Positions 27,663-37,356 of a stretch of DNA of 64,000 bases are shown one piece after another; the first letter of the stretch is position 1, and every line of letters starts with the position of its first letter. Under the pieces are notes generated by a model. The model was not told where the DNA came from. It made no database searches and saw only the letters and a program-made list of their open reading frames with translations. The DNA is taken from positions 815,922 to 879,921 of the forward strand of contig NZ_JACNYK010000001.1 in NCBI RefSeq assembly GCF_014692505.1. The letters are read 5' to 3'. Made by a program: the position numbers and the translations under genes. Source of the DNA: Sphingobacterium arenae (GTDB taxonomy: Bacteria; Bacteroidota; Bacteroidia; Sphingobacteriales; Sphingobacteriaceae).

Positions 27663-30600
27663 ATGAATAAACTTAAAATGAAGTATATGAAGAGTCGTGC
27701 TGATATGCCCCTAGCTTTTCTACGGGGAACGCGAAACGTGCTGTTGGCCTGCTTGCTAGTCGCTCCTTTTGCGGGAGTGGAGGCGGCCGATATACCTGCT
27801 CGAGAGCTGATGAAAATCGAGAATTTTGTCAACATAACAGGGAAAGTTATTGATCAGGATGGCAACCCTGTAGTGGGCGCCACCGTTTTGATAAAAGGAA
27901 CAAAGTCGGGAGTACAGACCGATAAAGATGGAATGTTTAGAATAAACCTGCCTGAAGGAAACACACAATTGGTAGTGAGCTTTGTCGGCTATAAAGTACA
28001 GGAAGTCAACGTTGGTGGCATGACACGTATTACCGTTACACTGGAATCTACTGACGCAATCGAAGAAGTGATTGTAACAGGATACGGTACCCAGAAGCGT
28101 TCCGAAATTGTGGGATCCGTTGTAACCATTACCGGCGAAGAATTGATGGATATCCCGGCGCCAAATATCGCAGGTGCCCTGCGAAACCAGATTCCAGGTG
28201 TAGGCGTGAGCGAGGCCTCCGGCCGCCCTGGCTCGAGGATTACGCTGAATATTCGGGGGGCGAGTATGAGTGACGCTGGAGCTTCCATCAATGCGACAAC
28301 TGAACCGCTCTATATCGTGGATGGGATAACCGTAACCTCTGATGTTTTTGATGCGTTGGATCCTTCCATGGTCGAAAATATTACCTTTCTAAAAGATGCC
28401 TCAGCAGCGATATATGGTGCCGCTGGTGCAAAAGGGGTAGTGCTTGTCACTACAAAACGGGGAAAACAGGGGAAACCCAGTATTTCCTATAATGGTTATC
28501 TAGGAGTTACGGATGCCGCGCGCAGGCCGGAGTTTCTTTCTGCATACGAATTGGCAGAATTCCTGAACGAAGGTTATTATATGGCGAATGCCTCCAGAGG
28601 CAGCTTCTTTTCTGAGGCGGATTTGGACTACCTGCGCGGGCTGGATGTGGATAGCTGGTACGATCAGCTTTGGAAGCCGGCAGTGATGCAAAGGCATAAC
28701 CTGAGTATTTCCGGTGGCGGTGAAAATACGACCTTCTTTGTGGGCGGAAGCTTTCAGAACCAAGATGCGAACTATGCCGGTATGAAGCAGGATAAATACA
28801 CCTTGCGTAGTGGATTAACGACGACCATTGTGGAAGGCTTAAAGGCCGATATTGCCTTTAATGTAGATCACAGCATTCGGGAGAGTAAAAACCAAATCGG
28901 GAACGAAACGGACGCAAGCTTCTATGAAGACATCGTATCTACACCCGATTGGTATCCGATGTACATTGACGGATATCCTGTTGATTTAGGCAATCGATCC
29001 AACCTCTTAGCAGCACTGAATTCCGGATACTTGGAGTCGCGTAAAGGACAGGGTTATAGCATTAATGCAAGTCTAACTTGGGAACCTAAGTTTTTAAAGG
29101 GTTTGTCTGCACGGGTGCAAATGTCGCAACGCGGAGGGAATGAAAATACGAACACGTATCGTCCGCCGTACCGCTTATACCAATTCGAACGCATGGGAAA
29201 TAATAACGCATTCTTCTCGACGACGATGGATCCCGATGAAGAACCATGGGGAGTTGATAAGGACAACTCGTTAACACAGCCTACGCTAGCACAAAACAAG
29301 GGCTATCAGGGCTTTGTGACCTTGTCTTATAATAACACCTTTGCAGACCACACGCTGGGGGTTATTGTTGGAGGAGAACAAACGCGTGGTTATTCGGAAA
29401 ATTTGGGTGTGCGATGGCTTACCCAGTTGGTTCCGGGCTTTGAAGATTATTGGGCATTTGATCAAAACACAATACAGCGTACAGCTAGAGCCATTACAGA
29501 GCATACCAAACGTTCAGGTTTTGGACGGGCTAGCTACGACTACAAGAAAAAATACATGCTTCAGGTAGTGGCACGTTTAGATGCTTCCTCGAATTTTGCA
29601 CGAGGCGATCGCTGGGGCTGGTCACCAAGTGTAGGTGCCGGCTGGAACATTAGTGAGGAAGATTTTTTCAAAGACAATATCTCCTTTATCAACAATTTGA
29701 AATTGCGGGTCAACTGGGGGATTACAGGCGACGACCGCGTGTCGGAACGTCTCTGGCAGGAACGCTATCTGTTGGGGATTAATGACGGCTACTTGTTCGG
29801 CGACAATCAATATGGGGTTGGTGTAAATCCTTCTACATTCCCCAACTTGAACATCACTTGGGAGAAGAAAGAAACGTTCAACTTTGGATTGGATGCGACC
29901 CTGCTGAATAATAAAATGAACATTACTTTAGAGATCTTTAAAAATAGGACTTATGACGGTTTTGATAAGGGAGCAGATCAAACGAACCCGCTTTATGCCG
30001 GTCTGCTCGCACCGGTCGTTAACTACCGGGAGGCTTACAACTGGGGTTCGGAGATTTCGGTAGGTTATAAAACGAAATTAGCGGAAGACTGGAGCTTGAG
30101 CACGAATATGAACTTTGGCATCCCATTCTACGGAGGCTCCATTGTGACACAAATGCTTTATCCGCCAAATGATATCTTGGAAAAAGATTTGGATGATGGT
30201 AAATGGTTGGGGACAAAGTTCGGTGTAGATCCGCGAATTTACCACTCAGGTAATATAGGCTTCCGTACGCAAGGTATATTTCGTACCCGAGAACAATTGG
30301 ATGCTTTTATGGTGGAAAATCCGAATTATACCATTAATGGGGAGGTTCCACAAGTAGGTTGGTTGGTCTACGAGGATGTCAACGGAGACGGTGTGGTGAA
30401 CCACTTGGATCAGACCTTGCTTCAGGATCGTCGAACGAATAGTACGTTCGGTATGGGAGGGAATATTGGGATTAACTATAAAAGCTTTAGTTTACGAACA
30501 AACATCGTCATGAATTTTGGAGGTAGGGCGGCTATCGATAGCCGGGCAAGAACGAGACCGAGCCTTGATACCAATGTGCCGATACTTTGGCGTGATCGCT

Positions 30601-30902
30601 GGACGCCGGATGATCCGATGAATGGAATATATCCGCGCGCAGACGATCCTTATATTAATCGTCATGCGGATATATGGACCGTAAACGGAACGATGATCCG
30701 GATCAATAATATGACTTTTAGTTATAGCCTGCCGTCCAATGTCGCACGTCGCTTGGGGCTGGGAAGTGCGCGCATTCTCGCGACCGGAAATAACTTATGG
30801 GTACTGGTAAATCCATACAGTTACAAGGATCCATATACATCCAGCGCTTATAACTATCCTACAGTACGGACGCTTTCGCTGGGCTTGAGTGCTAGTTTGT
30901 AA
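27663..30902 (+). CDS. susC: SusC-like TonB-dependent outer membrane transporter (pair 2)
   Basis: A 1079-residue SusC protein. I use the ATG at 27663 (MNKLKMKYMKSRAD); an in-frame ATG at 27612 would overlap the upstream gene and add 17 polar residues. Layout: signal peptide, carboxypeptidase-D-like domain (about 45-120; VNITGKVIDQDGNPVVGATV), TonB-box region (EEVIVTGYGTQKR), plug (LYIVDGITV, ITFLKDASAAIYGAAGAKGV) and barrel ending LSLGLSASL. Pairs with the SusD gene 18 bp downstream to import glycans. The N-terminal domain is close to pair 1 (shared RINLP-G and IKGT motifs). Cargo is presumably a pectin fragment. Confidence 0.95.
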   Translation: MNKLKMKYMKSRADMPLAFLRGTRNVLLACLLVAPFAGVEAADIPARELMKIENFVNITGKVIDQDGNPVVGATVLIKGTKSGVQTDKDGMFRINLPEGNTQLVVSFVGYKVQEVNVGGMTRITVTLESTDAIEEVIVTGYGTQKRSEIVGSVVTITGEELMDIPAPNIAGALRNQIPGVGVSEASGRPGSRITLNIRGASMSDAGASINATTEPLYIVDGITVTSDVFDALDPSMVENITFLKDASAAIYGAAGAKGVVLVTTKRGKQGKPSISYNGYLGVTDAARRPEFLSAYELAEFLNEGYYMANASRGSFFSEADLDYLRGLDVDSWYDQLWKPAVMQRHNLSISGGGENTTFFVGGSFQNQDANYAGMKQDKYTLRSGLTTTIVEGLKADIAFNVDHSIRESKNQIGNETDASFYEDIVSTPDWYPMYIDGYPVDLGNRSNLLAALNSGYLESRKGQGYSINASLTWEPKFLKGLSARVQMSQRGGNENTNTYRPPYRLYQFERMGNNNAFFSTTMDPDEEPWGVDKDNSLTQPTLAQNKGYQGFVTLSYNNTFADHTLGVIVGGEQTRGYSENLGVRWLTQLVPGFEDYWAFDQNTIQRTARAITEHTKRSGFGRASYDYKKKYMLQVVARLDASSNFARGDRWGWSPSVGAGWNISEEDFFKDNISFINNLKLRVNWGITGDDRVSERLWQERYLLGINDGYLFGDNQYGVGVNPSTFPNLNITWEKKETFNFGLDATLLNNKMNITLEIFKNRTYDGFDKGADQTNPLYAGLLAPVVNYREAYNWGSEISVGYKTKLAEDWSLSTNMNFGIPFYGGSIVTQMLYPPNDILEKDLDDGKWLGTKFGVDPRIYHSGNIGFRTQGIFRTREQLDAFMVENPNYTINGEVPQVGWLVYEDVNGDGVVNHLDQTLLQDRRTNSTFGMGGNIGINYKSFSLRTNIVMNFGGRAAIDSRARTRPSLDTNVPILWRDRWTPDDPMNGIYPRADDPYINRHADIWTVNGTMIRINNMTFSYSLPSNVARRLGLGSARILATGNNLWVLVNPYSYKDPYTSSAYNYPTVRTLSLGLSASL

Positions 30903-30920
30903 ACTTAATACGAAAGAGAC

Positions 30921-32846
30921 ATGAAAAAGAATATATATACAAGGATAAAAACAGGGGTGTTGGTCGCAATCTCATCGGCCGTCTTGCTTTCCTGTAATAA
31001 TGATGATTTTTTTATCTTACCGGATAGAGGTGGAATAGATGCGGAAATATGGAGCATTGAGGGGGCTGTGGATTTTCACTTGAATGGAACTTATCAGGTA
31101 GTTATTCCGATGTTCCCTTGGGAATGGGGACGGGAGGCGAATGAGCGTTTTGATATACACATGGTAAGTGATGAGCATGTGTTTGCTTTCGGTGGAGGTT
31201 GGGGAGCGCAGGCGATGGGCATTACGGGAAACCCCTTGACAAACCACGATGTGCGTTATGTGGGAAACCGATACCAAACGGGCTATGGACTGAATCGCTA
31301 CTATGATATTGCTCGCTGTAATAATGCCATTCGTTGGATTCCGGAGGGTGATTTAGATGCGGAAACCCAAGCGAGGTTTTTAGGGCAGTATCATGCGCTT
31401 CGTGCGATGGTCTATCTGGAGTTGGTGAAAGTATATGGCGGAGTCACTTTGGTGTTGGAGCCACAGGATCCGGACAATATTACAGCGCAAGGTCGTGCAA
31501 GTGCCCGTGCTTGTTTTGAGGTGATTATCGATGACTTGACGAAGGCGATGGAGTATTTGGAGGGGATAACCTGGACGGGGAATGATTGGGGACGCATTAC
31601 CTACGAGGCTGCCGCGGCTTTGAAGGGGAAAGCCCTGCTGTACTGGGCAAGTCCGCAGTTTAATCCATTGGATGACCCTAAACATCCCTACGATGCTTCA
31701 CGTTGGCAAGACGCCTTAATAGCGAATAGAGCCGCGTATGAAATTGGACTAGCCAACGGACACACCCTTGTTCCTGAATACGCGGATATATTTCGTATAC
31801 AGGGATCTTCTAATCCGGAAACCTTGATTTCTCGACCGTATTCTTCGGACGTACAACGTAGAGGACACAACGGGGAACGCAAATGGCGACCGAGTTCCGA
31901 AGACGGATCGCCACATTTAGCCTACCGAGCAACAACAAAGTTGCTGGATGCCTATCCGATGAAGGATGGAAATCAACTGGGCGAAGACGGAGATTATACC
32001 TACGATCCGATTTTATTCTGGAAGGATAGAGACCCGCGTTTCGAAGCTACTTTTGCTTATAATGGTAGTACTTGGGCCTTGAGTGGAAACGCAAACCGCC
32101 GGCAATGGACCTATGAAGGTGCGTCCAATGATGGTCGTAGTGAAGGAGCCAATTGGGGTGTCTATTGCAAACGCTTTGCTTCGCCAACTCTGGCACGCAC
32201 AGCTGTTGGCTACAACAACGATACCGGTGGAGGAAATCCTGTGGATTGGATCGAAATGCGCTTTGCGGAAGTGATGTTGAACCTCGCGGATTGTGCAAAT
32301 GAAACCGGAGACATGGGGACAGCCAAGGAAATGGTACGCCAGATTCGCCAGCGTGCCGGCATTGAGCAAGGAAGCAATGACTACGGCCTCGGACATATTG
32401 CTAGTATCGAGGAAATGCGTGCGCTGTTGCTCAATGAGCGCATGATCGAGTTTCCTTTTGAGAATAAACGAAATGCTGACCTGCGTCGCACGCGGAATTG
32501 GCATAAACTATCGGGTGAAACATTGACGACGGTGATGATTGTAGTGGAACATGACGAGACAGCGAGTGACGCCGAAAAATTACGGAATGAGAAAATTGCG
32601 GAATTGGAAGCAATAGATCCAGAAACTGGACGGCCATTTCGGGATGGTATCGATATGAACGATCCGGTAGAGTATTCGCAACATTTTAAAGCACGAAGAA
32701 TTGTGCAGGCGGCAAACTTCAGGCCTATCGATATTCCGGCGTACCATAATTTCTATACTTTCCACAACGACTATGTTTGGAGAGGTGTGGATATACACCC
32801 CACGATTGGCTGGGAGGGTGGGATTTTTGATCCGCTCGACGACTAA
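30921..32846 (+). CDS. susD: SusD/RagB-like outer membrane lipoprotein (pair 2)
   Basis: A 641-residue lipoprotein with lipobox SSAVLLSC (Cys about 25) followed by NNDDFF. The SusD scaffold is seen in FLGQYHALRAMVYLELVKVYGGVTLVLEP and in LLNERMIEFPFENKRNADLRRTRNW. It is the surface glycan-binding lid of the SusC transporter 18 bp upstream. The following SusE-like gene is 32 bp downstream, so the operon is lipoprotein-SusC-SusD-SusE-like, closed by a terminator at 33877. Confidence 0.95.
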   Translation: MKKNIYTRIKTGVLVAISSAVLLSCNNDDFFILPDRGGIDAEIWSIEGAVDFHLNGTYQVVIPMFPWEWGREANERFDIHMVSDEHVFAFGGGWGAQAMGITGNPLTNHDVRYVGNRYQTGYGLNRYYDIARCNNAIRWIPEGDLDAETQARFLGQYHALRAMVYLELVKVYGGVTLVLEPQDPDNITAQGRASARACFEVIIDDLTKAMEYLEGITWTGNDWGRITYEAAAALKGKALLYWASPQFNPLDDPKHPYDASRWQDALIANRAAYEIGLANGHTLVPEYADIFRIQGSSNPETLISRPYSSDVQRRGHNGERKWRPSSEDGSPHLAYRATTKLLDAYPMKDGNQLGEDGDYTYDPILFWKDRDPRFEATFAYNGSTWALSGNANRRQWTYEGASNDGRSEGANWGVYCKRFASPTLARTAVGYNNDTGGGNPVDWIEMRFAEVMLNLADCANETGDMGTAKEMVRQIRQRAGIEQGSNDYGLGHIASIEEMRALLLNERMIEFPFENKRNADLRRTRNWHKLSGETLTTVMIVVEHDETASDAEKLRNEKIAELEAIDPETGRPFRDGIDMNDPVEYSQHFKARRIVQAANFRPIDIPAYHNFYTFHNDYVWRGVDIHPTIGWEGGIFDPLDD

Positions 32847-32878
32847 TCAGGTTGTTTGATGAATTGATTAAATGATTA

Positions 32879-33844
32879 ATGATGAAAATGATGAAATTTA
32901 AAAGATACCTGCCGATTTTCTTTACGCTATTGGCTTTTAGTGCCTGCAAGGTGGAGTCGGAAAATATATTTAACATGTTTGGGGATATCGAAGTTACCTT
33001 CCAAAATAGTAGTGAATTCGCCGTTACCCAAGATGCGGTGGTGAATGATGGCGATAGTGTGCACATCTATTTTACCGTTACCTCGGCAAAGGAGGATATG
33101 TACTCTGTGGTGGTAGATAGTACCAATGGTACCGGTACTTGGTCCACGGTGACCATCGATACAGAGGGTAATGAGCGTCGTTCCTTTTCCGGTGTGCGAA
33201 AGTTTAAGATGCAACGCGACGGAAAGGTAACCTTTCGTTTTTATGCCCGTGATTTCAAAGACGAGTATCTGGGAGACGGCTATACTTCCATTACAATAAA
33301 TGCCCGCCCGAGCTTCGATCACTTTGTGAATAGACGGCTGTATGCACCGAATGAAAACACGCCGGAATTGCCGTGTTTTTTATCGCTCACAACAGGGCGA
33401 AGCTATAGTTATAGCGAAGGAAGCAGTGCGTCCGCTCAAATTGATTTTGGAATTGATACCGTGTTGACGGCGGATCCAAATAACCCTACGGAATTGGTGT
33501 ATAACCTCTACTCAACAAGTGTGGAAGAATACCCCGTATCTTTCTATGATCTTTCCGGCTGGACCCAACGAGAAACGCTATTTAGTGTTCCGATCTATAA
33601 TTACTCGAATACGAACTATACTCGTGTCTTGGTGTCCGGTAGTAAGATTCAGGAAGAAGCTGAGAAATTGACGATCGATCGTAAGCAAACAGATGGAATT
33701 CTTCATACTCAAGGCTTGACTCCGAATACTTTGTTGTACTTCCTGACACCCGAGGGCAAATATGGCGCCTTGTATGTAACGCAATCCACACAGGACACAG
33801 ATGGCAAGCCGTATATCAATGTGCACGTAAAGATTCAGAAATAA
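32879..33844 (+). CDS. SusE/F-position surface glycan-binding lipoprotein
   Basis: A 321-residue lipoprotein: lipobox LLAFSAC (Cys about 23). The mature protein is beta-rich with Ig-like modules (about 28-150; GDIEVTFQNSSEFAVTQDAVVNDGDSVHIYFTV and RKFKMQRDGKVTFRFYARDFKD) and a less familiar C-terminal half (LYFLTPEGKYGALYVTQSTQD). Position after SusD is that of surface glycan-binding proteins (SusE/SusF role), but similarity to named families is not recognised. It ends the operon; a terminator follows 32 bp downstream. Substrate binding is inferred from position only. Confidence 0.65.
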   Translation: MMKMMKFKRYLPIFFTLLAFSACKVESENIFNMFGDIEVTFQNSSEFAVTQDAVVNDGDSVHIYFTVTSAKEDMYSVVVDSTNGTGTWSTVTIDTEGNERRSFSGVRKFKMQRDGKVTFRFYARDFKDEYLGDGYTSITINARPSFDHFVNRRLYAPNENTPELPCFLSLTTGRSYSYSEGSSASAQIDFGIDTVLTADPNNPTELVYNLYSTSVEEYPVSFYDLSGWTQRETLFSVPIYNYSNTNYTRVLVSGSKIQEEAEKLTIDRKQTDGILHTQGLTPNTLLYFLTPEGKYGALYVTQSTQDTDGKPYINVHVKIQK

Positions 33845-33876
33845 ACAGAATAAATAACCTAACTATGTTATTATCC

Positions 33877-33911
33877 ATCCGAGCATGTCAAAAACATGTT
33901 CGGATTTTTTT
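33877..33911 (+). terminator. Rho-independent terminator after PUL operon 2
   Basis: ATCCGAGCATGT pairs with ACATGTTCGGAT (12 bp, one G-U), followed by seven Ts. Its stem is related to the terminator at 40953, with compensating changes. Confidence 0.9.
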
Positions 33912-33977
33912 ATGCGTTGAGAATATAACGAGTCACGACAAAAGACAGATGTTTGGAAAATAGATGTTTGAATGATG

Positions 33978-34060
33978 TGATAATATTATATAGTGATAAG
34001 GTAATGCGATATAATATTATTACTCAGGTTTTTGTCAATTTTGTGGTAGAGGCTGACAGT
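33978..34060 (+). promoter_or_regulatory. AT-rich PUL leader element, copy B
   Basis: TGATAATATTATATAGTGATAAGG-TAATGC and a second ATAATATTAT, then GTCAATTTTGTGG. It aligns with copies A, C and D. About 100 bp further on, GTAGAATATTA is shared with the leader of the paralogous SusC at 41298, as is ATTATAAACA just before the start codon. Confidence 0.4.
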
Positions 34061-34197
34061 TATAGATTAGTTTACAGTTTTTATCAATAATTGACCGATA
34101 AAGAGTACGTAGATGTAAAGTGTCGATGTAGAATATTAGCATCTTGGTTAACGAACTACTAACTAGGTTTCCATTCATATTATAAACATTATTAACT

Positions 34198-37100
34198 ATG
34201 GTAAAATCAAGTAAAAAATGGATTTGGGCAGCCACCTGTGCATCGGCATTACTTTTTGCCCTGCCTATGCCCGGGCAAGCGCGTGTCGCCATGGAGTATC
34301 AACAAACGGAGATTACGGTGAGCGGACAAGTGCGGTCATCTCAAGGTGAGGCAATCGCAGGGGTTACCGTCCGTTATGGTGGTGCAGAAGCGTCTACCGA
34401 TCAAAACGGGAGGTTTTCCTTTCAAATGGCTACAGCGGGAGACGTTGTTTTTTCGGCTGTTGGGTATGCTCCTCATACGGAGCGTGTAACGCAAGATACG
34501 GTTCTTAATGTGGTGCTGCAAGCTGGTGAATCCACATTGGAAGAAGTAGTCGTTATCGGTTATGGTTCGGTGAAAAGAAAGGACCTGACAGGAGCAGTGT
34601 CTTCGGTGAAAGCCGAGGAAATTGCCATGGCACCCGTTGCCAATCCGATAGAAGCGTTGCAGGGTCGGGTGGCGGGAGTGGATATCGCACGGGAATCTGG
34701 ACAGGCTAATTCAGGATCTAGTATCCTCTTGCGTGGAAATAGATCGTTGACGGCAGGTAGTGAGCCCTTGTATATTATCGATGGTATACCCGGAAGTATC
34801 ACGAACCTCAACCCCAATGATATCGAGAGTATCGATATCTTGAAAGATGCCGCTTCAACCGCTATTTACGGCTCTGCTGGGGCAAATGGTGTTTTTATTA
34901 TCACGACGAAAAAAGCAAAGGTAGGCCGTGTGTCTGTTAATTTTGATGCCTATGCTGGCGTAAATGCGAATGGTCGTTACCCTTCTGCGTTACAACAAGA
35001 CACCTGGCTACAGTATCTGGAAGATGGTTTTGTGGCGACGAACGGACGCCCGTCTGCCGATAGAAACGAACTGTTGACGGCTTGGAGCTTGAACCCTGAG
35101 CAGGTTAACCCCTATATTGACAACGGCAAATGGATAGACTGGGTGGATGAAACCTTGCGTACCGGTGTACAGCAGAATTACTCGCTTTCTGTCAACGGCG
35201 GAACGGAAAAGACACAAGGTTATTTCTCTCTCGGTTATAACTCGACGAAAGGGATCTACCGAAGTGATCAATCCGATTTGTTTACGGCAAGAGCGGGTGC
35301 GACAAGCAAAATTGCCGAATGGTTTACAGGTGGTATCGTAACAGGTCTGACCTGGAGAGATAACGAGAGCCGTCCGAGTCGCCTAAACAAGACATTCGAC
35401 ATGGCACCCATAGGGGAGGTTTATGATGCGATGGGTAATATCAACGTTTACCCCGTTGAGGGGATGACTATGCCAAGTCTACTAGCCGATGACATTCCAA
35501 ATACATTACGTCAGAATTCAAAGCAACTGGCGGTAACCGTGAACCCTTATGTTGATGTTGATATCGCGAAAGGCCTGACTTTCCGTTCCATATTGGGAGC
35601 GACACTAAGTAACCGGAGAACTGGGAACTTTAACAGTGACCGCACGTATATGATGCTGACGGGGAGTTCAACGCCGATACGTAACGGCAGCTACGAAACT
35701 GCATTAGCATACAATTATGTATGGGAGAATATCTTAAATTATGAGACTAAGCTCGGACAGAACCATGACCTGTCGGCGACTTTGGTTTCGTCTTGGGCAG
35801 ACAATCAAAGCGAAAGTTCTTATGCTTACAACGAAGGTTTCTTGTACGATGAATACGAGTTTTATGCGTTGCAGGGTGGAACAAAAGCGAATGTAATGTC
35901 AGGTTATTCGACAACCAAACGGATGTCGGTTGCCTCACGGATCAACTATGGATATAAAGGCCGTTATTTACTGACCTTGACACAACGTACCGATGGAGTT
36001 TCACAATTGGCACGTCGTTGGGATACGTTCTTAGCCGCGGCCGGAGCGTGGCGGATTAGTGATGAGAACTTTATGGAAGGGACGCGGGATGTGCTCAGCG
36101 ATTTGAAGCTTCGGGTATCCTATGGTGTTTCCGGTAACTCGGGCATCGATCCATATTCCACGCGGACAGAGGTAACCAGTTCTGGATTAGACCAGATCAA
36201 CTTGGGTGGGGGTGTTTTGCCGGTAGCTGTGTTGACGCAAGCGGTTGGTAATCCGGATCTGACTTGGGAAAAGTCTTATAACTTCAATGTAGGGTTAGAC
36301 TTTGGTTTTTTCAATAATCGTATAACGGGTGCTGTAGAATGGTATGATACCGATACCCGGGATGTGTTATACGCACGTGACTTACCGTTTTCTAGCGGCG
36401 GTTTTACCCCCAAATTGCCGTATAAGATGACAGCCAATTTGGCGCGTATGAACAACCGTGGAATGGAGGTAACACTGACAGGGAATAATATCCTGAACGG
36501 AGATGCATTTAGATGGAACTCGACGGTAACTTTTGCACACAACAGAGAGCAGGTGCGCTCCATTGATTTAGGTAGTGGTATTTCGGTTGATGACCTGATT
36601 TCTTTGGGGTTATTTATGGGTAGACCGAGCAATACCTTATACGGGTATAAGAAAATCGGGATTTGGCAAGAAGGAGAAGCTGCTGATGCCGCGGCATTCG
36701 GCTTACTGCCAGGGGATGTGAAAACGCAATCCAACTTAACCAAGACCAGCGATGGAGTTTGGGTGGACGGAGAGGGCGTAGAATACTCTGCGGATAATCC
36801 GTATTCCATTTCGCCTGATGATCGGGTCATATTAGGACAAGGGAGCCCTAAATGGACAGCCGGTTGGCAAAACACGTTTAATTATAAAGGGTTTGACTTG
36901 AATATTTTCACCATCGCTCGCTGGGGACATCATATTGATGCGGAATTGTTGGGTTATTTTGATTATAGGTCGATTAACATACCATCGGCTTATAACTACT
37001 GGACACCGGAAAATCCAACCAATGATTATCCGAGACCTTATCTAAATAGGACAGCGAATCATTCTAACCCGCTGTTGGGGATGAATACGGTCGATGCGTC

Positions 37101-37317
37101 TTTTATTAAAATTAAGAACATTTCTCTAGGGTATACGCTTCCCGAATCCATTACCAACAGAATAAAGCTGTCGAATTGCCGTATATATGCAACGATGTAC
37201 AACCCCATTATCTTTACGAGAAGTCATTTGCTGGAAGGTATGGATCCCGAGACGGGTGCATCGGACTCGTTTCCGCTATATAGACAGATGGTATTTGGTG
37301 TTAATCTTTCATTCTAA
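34198..37317 (+). CDS. susC: SusC-like TonB-dependent outer membrane transporter (pair 3)
   Basis: A 1039-residue SusC protein with signal peptide (to about GQA, 28), carboxypeptidase-D-like domain (about 40-115; VSGQVRSSQGEAIAGVTVRYGG), TonB-box (EEVVVIGYGSVKRKD), plug (LYIIDGIPG, IDILKDAASTAIYGSAGANGV) and barrel ending MVFGVNLSF. Closely related to pair 4 at 41298: the N-terminal domains share AGVTVRY-GAEASTDQNGRFS. This implies a duplication of the whole SusC/D unit. SusD follows after 39 bp. Likely cargo is a pectic oligosaccharide, since a PL1 lyase is encoded just downstream. Confidence 0.95.
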   Translation: MVKSSKKWIWAATCASALLFALPMPGQARVAMEYQQTEITVSGQVRSSQGEAIAGVTVRYGGAEASTDQNGRFSFQMATAGDVVFSAVGYAPHTERVTQDTVLNVVLQAGESTLEEVVVIGYGSVKRKDLTGAVSSVKAEEIAMAPVANPIEALQGRVAGVDIARESGQANSGSSILLRGNRSLTAGSEPLYIIDGIPGSITNLNPNDIESIDILKDAASTAIYGSAGANGVFIITTKKAKVGRVSVNFDAYAGVNANGRYPSALQQDTWLQYLEDGFVATNGRPSADRNELLTAWSLNPEQVNPYIDNGKWIDWVDETLRTGVQQNYSLSVNGGTEKTQGYFSLGYNSTKGIYRSDQSDLFTARAGATSKIAEWFTGGIVTGLTWRDNESRPSRLNKTFDMAPIGEVYDAMGNINVYPVEGMTMPSLLADDIPNTLRQNSKQLAVTVNPYVDVDIAKGLTFRSILGATLSNRRTGNFNSDRTYMMLTGSSTPIRNGSYETALAYNYVWENILNYETKLGQNHDLSATLVSSWADNQSESSYAYNEGFLYDEYEFYALQGGTKANVMSGYSTTKRMSVASRINYGYKGRYLLTLTQRTDGVSQLARRWDTFLAAAGAWRISDENFMEGTRDVLSDLKLRVSYGVSGNSGIDPYSTRTEVTSSGLDQINLGGGVLPVAVLTQAVGNPDLTWEKSYNFNVGLDFGFFNNRITGAVEWYDTDTRDVLYARDLPFSSGGFTPKLPYKMTANLARMNNRGMEVTLTGNNILNGDAFRWNSTVTFAHNREQVRSIDLGSGISVDDLISLGLFMGRPSNTLYGYKKIGIWQEGEAADAAAFGLLPGDVKTQSNLTKTSDGVWVDGEGVEYSADNPYSISPDDRVILGQGSPKWTAGWQNTFNYKGFDLNIFTIARWGHHIDAELLGYFDYRSINIPSAYNYWTPENPTNDYPRPYLNRTANHSNPLLGMNTVDASFIKIKNISLGYTLPESITNRIKLSNCRIYATMYNPIIFTRSHLLEGMDPETGASDSFPLYRQMVFGVNLSF

Positions 37318-37356
37318 CGAATCATAGTGCGTAGTTTGAAAATAAAAAAGAAACAA